From Dirofilaria immitis (Eukaryota > Nematoda > Chromadorea > Rhabditida > Onchocercidae): a stretch of 64,000 bases of DNA. A program made the position numbers and the translations under genes. The DNA lies in assembly GCA_024305405.1 (NCBI GenBank), contig JAKNDB010000109.1:4526001-4590000 (forward strand), in the 5' to 3' direction. The first letter of the stretch is position 1, and each line of letters opens with the position of its first letter. Below the pieces are notes generated by a model. The model made no database searches. It worked only from the letters and a program-made list of their open reading frames with translations, and was not told the origin of the DNA. Shown piece by piece: positions 1 to 12,500 of the stretch.

Positions 1-3000
1 CACAATTCGTAAATTTTAAACAAAGCTGTTGCACAACAGTAATGCTTGTCCGTGTATGAATTTCTCCATCGATTTCAGACAGTGAAATGTGTCTTGGGAT
101 ATTAAATATTACAAATTAAATTTGGATCTTTTGCTGAAGAGGAAAGTTGCCTTTGCCAATGACTTAAAATCTTGTTTGTGCATTACTAGGAACAACAAAT
201 GGGATATGGTCTCCATATTCATTATCATATCAACAGAGGCAAACTTTCGTTTGTAAATAACATCGCTTAGAATGACGGTAAACAGTAGCATAAACATGAA
301 GGCACAAGTTACCGCTGAAATATTACAAAATTTCTTCATGAAAATTGTTTTCTTAACACAACGTTATTAACGAAACCTGAGAGGACCGCTTTTTTCGGTT
401 CCTGATTGTAATTTTGGGAAGAATTGAAAGTGGAAAAATTATGAAGTAGTTCTCATCCCATTATAAAGACTGTTCAAAACCGAATGAGTGAAGTTCCTTA
501 CACGCTAAATTTTAAATTTTGAAGATTCCCTTGTGACGACGACCATTGTGACACAGTTGTCGGACGATCTATTCTGTTTTGACATCTTAAAATGTCAAAA
601 CTTTCAAATTTCAAAACGGCTATATAGTTCGTCATTGACTGTTATTTCAGATAATGGAGTACAATGTTTTCGACTCCGAAAGTACAACAAAAAATTTCCG
701 GACGAAGCTTTTTTCATTTTTGGAACGAAATTAAAATGAAATGTCAAACACGGAGTATAATTTCTTTGTTAATGAAAAATATTTCTGTTATTAAGCGAAT
801 AGAAAGGATTTAGCTGCTGCTGAGCAAGGTAACTAGTTATCTACTATAAAATCAGATCAACATAAAGTATGAGTCGATTGGATTATATACGGTGTAACCA
901 TGGATGAAAGTTGATGCTAACTTCTGTTTTCGTAAACTTGCTTTTTTCCATCTGGTAGGTAACTAAAAATCCTTTGATCAATAACACATTATTTATATAT
1001 CTTTCGAGGGGCAGCATGTATGCAAAGAGTAATTATCTGAGGCACATAAGAAATAAAACTAGCAGTATACCATGCCATATGAAAAGAGCGAAACTTCTGC
1101 AAAGTAGTTCCTTGTTTAGCTGGAATTCCTCTAAAATTTGTTCGCTTAATTCACAAAATCAATCTGATGTATATTGAATAAAAGGTTTGAAAGAACAAAC
1201 ACTAAGCAGATCAAATGGTACTACCAAAATAATGCAGGAGTTTCAAATCCCCAAACAAGTGTTGCAGTTTTATAGTCATCCTAAATGCGGGTTTTCTCAG
1301 GAAATCCGAAGAAATTGTGTAATCCACAATCGACACTCAGACTTAATTTGTTTGCCATAGTCCTCAGTTGATAATAAATCTAATTTCTGTCATATATTCA
1401 TTGCCAGAATATTACCGACTGTCATCGCTTGCAAACACTTTTTGCGGACATTGTATGTGTTATCAACAAATGTAGCTAGATCTGGGAAAAGTGGACTCCC
1501 TTTTTCGGTCGATTCCCAAAATTTACGATGCTGTTTGATGCAATTTATGAAGTTTCCTAGTTTAGTTTTCGTCACTTTCTGTCGTCCCTTAATCGACAAA
1601 AATCAAACAAGACTATTTATGTTCTTAAGAATCCTCCTAACAACAGACTTCCTAACTATTGCAATATACATCGCGATCGGTTTTCAAAATTTCACAATTC
1701 CCTAGAATCAATAATCTCAATTCAGAAAAATTATCAGCACCTACACACAAAAATATATCATGTCACGCTGGTAATATCATGTTTGAAAAAACAGCTCAAA
1801 TTTTATTAAAGATTTTAGTCCAATTAATATCTATTATTGCCACTCGATATTGAAAAAGAAGAAACTATTAAGACTTGCTTCACAGCAAAAAACCCACAAG
1901 AAAAATCGACAATACTTTCAAGATAAAATACGCAGCCCTTCGAAAAATTGCCAAAAAAGTTGAGAAAAATAAACTTCATATAGATAAGCCGTTAAATTGT
2001 TTTTAAACAAAATTACAATTCAAGGATGAATTTTCTTGAGCCCATAATTCTTATTTTCTCTTTCAAAGAAAATATGCAGTGAAAATTATACTCATAATGT
2101 AAAAAGATAGTTATTAAGACAAATGATTTTAATTATAGTAGCTCCCTCACGTATGGACCAACAACATTGATTAACACTTGCACCTCAAATAATTAATAGA
2201 AAACGCATTAAAAATGAGAAAAAAAAACAAGAATTAGTTAACCGAAATCGCTTTCGATCAATACCAAACTATATGTACAAGTAGCCAAACATCTGCTAAT
2301 GCGAAATGATTTAAACAGACATCGACATCCACCAAGCTAAAACAATAACGAAAGAGTGCTGCCTGTAGCTAATATAAGTAATACCAACTATTAAGAAATA
2401 TTCACAAATTTACAAATTTTAAGTCATTCCGTTGATTTGAGCTGATTTCTGTTCAAGTTAATATTCGAAATCTGATGGTTATCCCGTATTCATCAGTATC
2501 CTCAAATAGTTATTTCCATTCATAAAAATACATCGGAAAACCTAGAAGCAGTAAACGCCACGAGTTAAATAAGAAAAAAACTCATTTCATCAAACATGTT
2601 TCGCTTTATAAAAAATGAGGCCACAATAAAACAAATCTGTATTAAAATTTACTTCCTTTATCACTTTTTAAAAAATTACCCAGAACAAATTTTACTGCAG
2701 AACTGTACCAAAATAATGAACATCTAGGAGTGAGGTAGGAAGAAACAGCAAGATAAGAGCTAAAGTTACATAGTGAAACCTTAGCATTTATCTTTCCATT
2801 TCTTTGAAGAGGGCTATTTCGAAAATAATTCAAATTACAAAAAACGTCTCTCATGCAGAGAAAAACATGGAAAAATAAGTCAAAAATGAAGCTCGTGAAG
2901 TAGGGAAAAGTTTGTAAATTATTGAAAAGTTGAGAGAAATCACAAAAACAAAAAATATTGAACAGTTAATGAATTGATACTCGTCCCAACTATCGGCATT

Positions 3001-3593
3001 TTTTAATCTCACTTCATAATGAAAATACAGTTATAGGAACCATAACTTTCCATATTTCACCGTAAAAATTTAAGTATACTAACCACTGGATGTAGGGTTT
3101 TGACGAATCTTCGAGTTTGTGGATTACTTTTCAATGCTTTGACTATTTACAATTTGAATTTTATAGACTATAATCCAAACGAGGTCTTACTACGTGAAAA
3201 TATCTTAAAAAAACGATAATTCTGTAAAACAAGATTACAATAAAGTTATATATTGTAACATATCAAAATTTCCCAAACCATATATTATTTCGTTGTAAGC
3301 GATAAAATTATCGAGGTCCAGAAATACATCAGTGGTTTTAGGCTATTCAGGAAAAATGTAGCAATAATATATAGTCTCAAAAAATCTTTATCTTGCAAAA
3401 AGCAAATATACATAAGTGAAAAAAATATCCTTGATAATGATCTATTTTCAAGGACAAATCATCAAAGTTAAAATGTCCTATGAAGAATGTACTATAAAGC
3501 AAAAACCTATTTACCTTAAAAAACGGAAAATCTCGTTATATCTTCCCTATGAATGCTAGTTCTAAAATTTTTTAATTCCAATGAACAAAACAC
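1..3593. other. AT-rich stretch without recognised gene
   Basis: No exon of a family I recognise. The longest open frames are under 90 codons. One minus-strand frame at 1390-1599 has a fairly protein-like composition (about 69 codons, hydrophilic, several Lys/Phe/Cys), but it lacks matching neighbours and the opposite strand is also open. It probably holds the 3' flank of the PDZD8 gene, whose stop codon is at 3594. Confidence 0.5.
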
Positions 3594-6500
3594 TCAGAAA
3601 GAATCATAGAATTCCTGGAATTTAGTAGTGGAATCAGCAGCAACAAATTCGTCAATGACGCAATCTGATTCCTTAGCATTAGGGAAGACATTCGCGTTTC
3701 TACTACCCGGTGCAACATCAGCTATATCTCTGTTTTCGTATTGATTATCACAGCTTTCTTCTAGATCAATACAGTTCTGAAATTCCATTCTCGAGAAAGA
3801 AAACCTGATGACATTAAAAACATATGTGCAGTAGGAGAATACCTGTAAAGCTGCACAATAGTGTAGCATGAGAACTGCGAGAGCTTGCAGCCTGTCCTCT
3901 AATACTGCAAAATTATGAGAACCAGAGCCTTGAATGCCTTTCATATTCTTCATTACATTCAAGCGTTCAGCAGTTGTTTGTTGGATAATGACTCGAATTT
4001 TCTCCATCTGTGAGTTAAATTATTTGATTTCGTAAATTAAACAGCATTTAACATCTATTAACAGAATAACGATTAATTAAGTGGATGCGTATAACTCTAA
4101 GATTTATTCTGATCTTTAAGTGTCATTCTGTAATTCAATTATTGCAAATCACTAATGCCCGTAATAATCTGCAGCGCATTTGTTCCAGATTTTTATAAAA
4201 ATAATTTTTCGTAATTATGGCGTATGATTGTCAGGAAAAACCTACATCTTCATTTATTTTCGCTTTTCTTTTGATAGGATCTAGATCAGAGAACATATCT
4301 TTACCAACTACCTTGGCAGCATTTATCATCTGTTCATTATATGCATTTCCTGGCTGGTACATCATTTGGTTTAAATTCTCCGAAAGTTCCAACGTCGAAA
4401 AAGACGTCCGGTATTGCACTTTGAATATACTAAATTAAAAATTTAATTTTGAAAGTATGCATTAGTAGTGGAATTCGTTAATTATTAAGTTAGACTGCCG
4501 GAATAAATATAAAAGAAGTACAATGATTTCATTTTCGAAATTTATTTAAAGCTTACCTCGACTGGTATCACCTCATCAGCCCTCACCTTAATAATTGAAG
4601 GTTTTCCCCTGAAATTTATAGCTTCAAACCAAATTGGAACAAAACATTGCTCGTCAAATTAAGTAAAATCACTGACCAATCGTCCCTTTCTCATTTTCCT
4701 TTAATTGATGAAAAGACGCTCTTTACGTCCGACACTTTTCCATGTTGAACTAAGCCTCTCAGATACTTTATCTGCAATACGACGTCGTCGAGGTAGTAGT
4801 CGCTCCTCAGATTCTTCAAACATTTTTTAATGTATAAAATAAAAATTACGATTCAGCACAAGCTAATTCGATAATGATTTGCATAAATTCAGGCTAATTT
4901 AGCAATTATTAGAACTGCAAGCAGACATACTCACTTCCCCATGAATTTATATTTTCATATTAAAAGGAAAATTTCAAACATATGGAACGATATCGATCAC
5001 TATTAAATCTACCTTCACAAGATCTTTAACTGAATTATCTTGTTACATATTAAGTATCATCACAATTAATATAAAATACTGTACTATTTTGGTGTTAATC
5101 AAAGTACACTATAAAGCGGAATAAAATTGATGCCAGCAAGAAATAATGTTTGACAGACAAATTTTAGTAAAATATAAAGTCATGTTCTCCGGATTAGCAA
5201 AATCATTACAGAACTATACAATGGGAAACCAAAACCATCGTAAATCTTTAGATTATCATATTTCTTTACAACAAAGAGAAAAAAGTACAATACAAAGAAA
5301 AGTAACTTGATGAAGACAAATTGAGTCCTACTGCCATATGATCATTCTTCGCAATATCGTCTAGTAAGTTGGATTCCTCATTTGGGTCTATGTGCATCCC
5401 ATCCAAAACCGAAAATAATCAACCAATTGAATGAGAAAAAAAGAAAAGAAAAGAGAAAAATAAAAAGTGCCAGCAAGAAAAATGCACACTGTTCAGAGAA
5501 GTGAAACAACTGAGAAATGAGAAAAAAATGCTCCATTATCGAAAAAATTAAGCGGTCTCTTCGTATCCAATAGGAAATATTGATCGATACTATAGCTTTT
5601 AGTAGAACTAAATGGAAAAAATGAGTTAATTATTTCTCTTTGAGCATGAACTACTGTTATACACTGTTTTCCGTTTTGTCCAAGTTCTCTTTGTTATTGT
5701 ATAATCGTTGGTCATTATTTCCTATTGATTCAACCGTTTGCTAACTATGTTGTTTGCTTGATTGGCATTTACTTCTGTTGTTCACACAAATATGAATAAA
5801 GTAATTTGTATCCAAAATGAAAACAGGAAATTTACTATGTACAGCATGCACGGGAATTTGGTTTCGGCTTTCGGATCAACTTTCTGCTGAATTCTACATA
5901 CGAATAAATAATAAATAAAAATATTATGTTATATAAAATATTAAAATTTAGACCAATTTCAATGTTTTGATTATATTATTTTATTTTGATAATTCATATG
6001 AAAATGATTGGCATAGGCCCCTATTCATTAATTATGTTATTGTTGAATGTAAATAGATTTTACTTTTAGAGATTACAAGGGATCAATCTTTATTGATTTT
6101 GAAAAGTCCTTTAATTTGATTGCGCATTTAATGCCATTCATTTTATTAACAGCTATATATAAAAGAGATGTTTTCAAGAAACGTTACCTCATATGTCGAG
6201 TCGTCAATGAAAGGTTGTTGAGGACAGGCAGTCTCAACTTTGGACAAACATTTATTATGACATACCATTAAACAACTCACACAATGTGAAGCCATTTTTA
6301 GCCACACTTTTCCTGACAAACTGCACAGATTGCTATACCTGCAAACACAAAGAGAACTCCGATTTTACAAAAAATTCATGAAAAACAAACCTTTCAACAA
6401 TATCGTTTCGAAATTATGCTTGGTTTTTGATGATGCTTCAAAACTATTCATTTTGCTAATTTGTGTGATATTTTTAAGCCTTCATCGTTTTCCATACTAA

Positions 6501-9500
6501 AATCAATGTGAATGTTCAAGACAAGTTATGAAATTAAATATATTTTCGTAAATCTTTTCTAAACACCTTAGTAAGACAGCTCATTTAAAGAGATTTTAAA
6601 CCAAATTTTTGAAAATAATTCGAAAGAGCATATATATATGAGTTAGGTTTCTATCAGTGAAGGCAGCTCTAAGATTCTTTTGCTTGATTAAGATATAAAC
6701 CTTCTTCAGAAGAATTAAAAGCAGTTGAAAAGTACCTCGATCTGTTCCAGTCCGTTGGAAAACCTGAAGGAAATAACGGAAGCTTAGGAGAATATCTCCA
6801 TAACACAAACGTTCATCAAAACCAGCTCGATGACTCTCCTCGGCAGCTTTTGGTGTTAATTTTCGTCTTAAAAGGAAAAAAAAAACAAATTTAGTGAAGA
6901 ACACTGATATCTTTGACAAGTTCTTCCCTTCAAGATTCAATATCTAATTACCTACCAATATCATAATTTAATCCAAATGAAATATTAAAATATTCAGAAA
7001 TAACCTTGCTGGACACCAAAATGGCGGTCGTAAGGGGAACAATTCTTGATGACAATTGGATAAAAGTAAGTTGACAGTCATCTAGTACCTGCGGTATATA
7101 AATACTTGTCTGCAATTAAATGGAGCTGTATACTTGTTAAATAAGAGATATTTGGTAATTTCTATGATGGCTTTCAATTCTATTTAAAAACGAACATATC
7201 CCAGCACTTGAGAATTGCTCTTTTCGATTTGGCTGTCTTGTAAAACGGTGACATCTCTTGCTTTAACAGTCAATGGCCTCGCTCGCACAATTACGTTTAA
7301 ATATTTGCAGGTGTCCGCATTGAGGTCAAAATAAAGCGACTGATCCCAAACAACATCCTGTAGAGGACTACCATTATTAAAACTGATCAACAAAATCTGT
7401 GACACTATTCTCTTCCTCTAAGAAATGTGCTTCTACTGTTGATAATATTACTACATGTCGGAAAATCACACTCCGTTTAGTTTCATCGACTGATAGTCAG
7501 CATTCAGATCGCCTTGCCTTTGTTAACATTAAAATATTTTCCAGAGAAAATTTAGGCATCAATTTAATAGTATCCCATCATTCCCGCATGACTTTCTATT
7601 CTGATATGCCTCTCACAGTCTTTTGATGAAGTCCATTCACTACTAAATACCATCACTCAACGCTTCTGCATTCCTGATGAAGTACGTTATGTCAATTAGA
7701 ACATTTCGTTATTACCAATCAAAATACGAGCTGTTAGTAATATATGCCCTTAATCTTCACAAAAATTAAATGGTAGAAGATTTGTCCATTTTCAAAAATT
7801 TGGACTGAAAAACCCTACGAGTTAAAGAACAACATTCTCAACGAATATCACTTTCATCTTTACACAAGCAACAAATGTGAAATTATTCGCAGCTCAATTT
7901 GTGATTGGATAAAAATAATTTTGCAGTCCACAGAGTAAGCCTCCAAACAGATGAATGTACAGACTTGTCTATATCAGACTTAGAAAGGAGAAAAGAAATC
8001 CTGTCATCAAGACAAAAGGTAAGTAAAATCGAATATTCCCTTTCCCGTAGTTTTAATAACTGCTATAGCTTTGCGCAAAGTTCACTCATCATATTTTCAG
8101 ACCAATCCATCTACAAATGATGGACGTGATGACATTCGTGATTTGTCGAAAACTCCTACGAGAATGCTTAACACATATTAAAAAATAAACTGTTATTTAA
8201 TATTTGTAGTAAGTTGCTTAATATTTGTATGGGGTATCTCAAATAAATGGGTATCTCACGTCATAAATGAAAAACTAGTCTCGTCGAAAACGCATAAAAC
8301 ATCTGATATAAAGAATAATCGGAAAAAATTCGTCACGAATAAATTCTTCGAGATCGAGGATGATTCTCGTGTATAATTCGATCTTCGCAATGTATAAGGA
8401 AGACAAACATAGACAAAGCCAAAGTAAGGCGAAACACATGTGTTAAAAACTTCAAGTAATTAGGCAATATTCATTAATGAATAAAGACAATCTAACCTGC
8501 AAGTAAATTAATTTGAATGACAGGTTGAAGCATGCAATGTACAATGTCAAATCCTACCGTCAGCATATCGAAGGGCTACACAATCTTAATAAAAAAGATT
8601 TTCAGTTAAAAACGAACTTCGTTCATCACAAGTGATTTTGTAGTCAGTGTTCTCGTAGGAGCTTTCGACAAATCATGAATATCACGTCCATCACTCTGCG
8701 GAGGGATTGACCTGAAAATATGATGAATGAACTTTGCGTAAAACTGTAGCAGTTATTAAAATAACTATAGGAAAGGTGAATATTCGATTTTACTTACCTT
8801 TTGTCTTGATGACAGGATTTCTTTTTCTTCTTTCTAAGTCTAATGCGGGCAATGAAGTATGTGGAAGCATCTAAAAAGAATAATCTTTTGTAAACACCTC
8901 TCCTGGAACTGTCATTTGTAATTTATAAAATTTTGGATCATCAAGAGCTTAACGGAACAAGAACCATCGGAGATAAAGAACTATCTTAACCTTAGCAATA
9001 TCGTTAATCGGTTGCAGGTCAAATATAACTAAATGAATATCGAATTCATAACTACACAGTACTTAAACTGGACACACTAATCTGGCAATAATTTGTTCAC
9101 CTAATACTAACTAAAAGAATTGTATCCTGAATTTAGTTAAATATTTCGAGATAAATATTTTGTACAAATCCATAATGTTTAGCCACAGCTATCCTCATTA
9201 CATCCCGCAAATTCGAGAAAAGACGTATTCGCCTGAAAAATGCATATATCTAAACGAGGTGAAGAAATTTACCAGGTCAATATCATGTTGAGATAACGCA
9301 TCTAGTGCAATTTCAGCACCACATCCATTATTCTTGTGCCGGTACCAAAACCGGACATTCTAGCTTTTCCTGCTGCTGCCATTTCTGCTGCTCGAGCCTG
9401 AAACTATATGAGCAACTAACATAAATTGAATACAGTATTTCTTCACGAATTCATAACCAACGATTACCTGAAATCGTTGTCTTCGAGAAGGATTTTGCAG

Positions 9501-12500
9501 GAAATCCTTTGCATAGTTTTCAGCAGAAATATCAATATTCAAACTGCCAATACTACCATTTTCTCTTCCATAACACAATCTTCGGTCATATTCGTTTCCA
9601 TTCGTTTACCTTTCTGACATTGTTGATTAAATGGTTGCTCTCATATATTTCTCATTTTCTGCGATATTAATCATTACACTAAATTCTTCGGCTACAATAC
9701 AGATTAAATAGGAATCTCACTGGTGTTAGAAATGAAAATAATTATAAATTCCGGATGAAATAAACTTCTGATATGATACCTTATGAGCATCGTAAGGATA
9801 ATTTTGAAGACCGGTGATGAATAATTGATCCAGCTTTTCGCTGTTAGGATAACTACTTCCTGTTAATTCAGCTTCAGATCTTCAAAGATGCATCATAAAA
9901 TTAACAAAAAAAAACAAAAAACAGAAACAAATTATGAAAGCTCCAAACTCCAACACAGCATTTACTCCAATTCCCTGTTTTCTATATATAATAGGAATGA
10001 TTCTTGTTTCAGCGTTTACGATACGTTCTCTATATAAAAACCACATCTGCCACTGCTGCAAAATAAGAACTTTGTAAAATCTCAACAATTTTATTTACCT
10101 TACGCGCCTAAGACGGACGTGCTTCTTTAAAACACAGCCACGCTCAGTTTTACTCCATGCCATCTTCATCAGGTTAGAATGTTTCGGTATTTTCGAAAAT
10201 CGGTAAACTCGTCATTTTTGCATAGTTGCATCTTCCCATTTTTAAAATGCCGACCGTGAAATCACTTGATATTACATTTGAACTAATTGCTATGGCACTC
10301 CGACTACGTCGTCGGTTACCTAAAAATAATTTGTGCCAGAAAAATTTCAGTACTAATCTGTGTTACATCAAAAAATCTAGTGCTAGAAATGTCCGAAAGT
10401 ACCTCTTTCTAGCATTTTCATTTGCCCATTTTTGTTCTCCACGTTTTCGAAGATTTCAGGAACATTGATCTCATCGAAATCACCAAGAGTTGAATCATTT
10501 CCTAAAACCTGACGGTCAAACTCTTCATGGACGAAAATATAGAGAGCAAATCGCATTTGCTACCTTAGGATTAATGATAAGTATGCTAATAAACAAAACT
10601 GATTTAATGAATGGATATATTTTGATAAGTTCCCCTGCTACCATTCTTACTTTCAGTAAAATATTTGAAAAAAATCCTTCAATATTAAATAATACAATAA
10701 ATTATAACGAATTGGAATGTAAAATAAAAATATCTTTACTATATTAATAACAGAACTACTGTAAACATGTAAAAGAAAAAAAATAACCGTCATTATTTAG
10801 AGTACTGAGTGATACGTTGCTTTTTTCATAAATCATCCGATCAACTAAAACATTCAATTCACTGAAAGTACCAGAAAGCAATTTGCTTAGCTGACGCTCA
10901 TTAGTAACTGGAACGTTGTTTACAGCAAGAACCACGTCACCTTAAATCAATACATTTGCATCATAAGAAATGAAATAAAACAATTTTGTAGAAAACAATT
11001 GACGCCTATACCTGCTTTAAAACCACATCTTTCAGCGGAAGAAAAGCTTTCTACAGTTGAAACTTGAACAGATCTGACTCCTGTATTGGAAATGAGCTGA
11101 AAAATTATTCAACATTGATGATAAAAAATGGAAACGAATGTACGCTATGAAAAAGAGTTTAGATCGATTGAACATAAATTACTCGAAGTCTATCAAAAAG
11201 CTTTCAAAAAGGAAAAATTCACTGTAGCTTTCGATAAACATAACTTTGCATGGAAAATATTCATAAATGTCTTCAAGAAAAATTGATTTCAATAAGTTTA
11301 TGAAGCCCAGGTAAAAAGAGCAATGTCGCTGCACAAGGACGAAGATACTTGATACAGAAGGAGTAAAACTTCCAAAAGCGATATGCGAAGTTTAATTAAT
11401 GTATGAATTCCATAGAGAAAATATAGAGCCAAGCACACCGGATTCCATTAAGAAAAAACCTATCTGATGCATTTTCAAAAAGCTTTATGAAAGTAATCGT
11501 TGACAGAATAAGAAAGCAAAGTGAAGATTTAAATGAATCAAGATGGTTCCGAAAAATATTATGCAACAATCAACAAAATAAACGCGACTATTCATTATTC
11601 AAAAGCTATAAAAATTACAGAAGAGTATCAGTTTTTTTTAAAAGCTATTTAAATTGACTAAACGCTATACAGAAAAAGGAAATTGAACTTTTATGCGTTC
11701 AACTAGTTGTAAGCACGATATTATCATTACTATACCAATTTATTCACAAATTAATATAATCTCATTGAGAAGAAATATATTACTGCATTATCATTTCTCT
11801 CCTCAACCTTACGTTCCAGCATCAAAGTTAAAGCTGATCAACAAACAATGTTTAATATATTCCACTTATTGAGAATAATCCTAACGAAATATAAAAGGGT
11901 AATTTTACCATTAGCAGCAGAAACTATTGGTGCTAAACTTAATGTTGGAAACTTAGCTCTATTAAACTGAATAGTGACGAATACTAGCTTCAAATCTAAA
12001 TTAAGCTGAAGAAAGCAGTTTTAAGACACTATTAAAGTGAAAAATAAACTGATAAATCGCCGAAAGTCTTCAGGTCGGAACTTCAAAAGCTTTATACTGT
12101 CACCAACACTCCATAGAAGAAAAACTGGAACACAAAGTGAAGAGTCGGAATGAAAACAGTGTGGAACGTACTGTATGCAGCACCACGTTGTATGTGGGAT
12201 ATCCAAACGATATATTGTAAGGATTGATATGAAGGATATCATAAAAATATTCTGCGCGTCCGAACAAAGAGAAGGGAAACAAGACGCGTTTTGAGTAAGA
12301 AAATGATCAACAAAAGTGGAAAATAGAAAAGGTAAGAAGTTAAATTCAGTAGAATTACTTCACTACGATTTTTGCTGAAAATAATGGGAGTAATAACAAC
12401 GATGAAAATGAAAGCAATTGTTTTTGGAATAAAAATGCATACCAAAGAAAAAAGAAATACATATCTGAACAGACATACTAAGAATTAAACAAGCAATATC

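Noticed and set aside
3594..4823. Separate small gene (Mediator MED30-like or dysbindin-like) on the minus strand
   Set aside because: The sequence aligns instead with the C-terminal helical region of PDZD8 (ERLQALTLLMIHYRAGI in human, DRLQALAVLMLHYCAAL here), and the exons lie in line with the other PDZD8 exons upstream.
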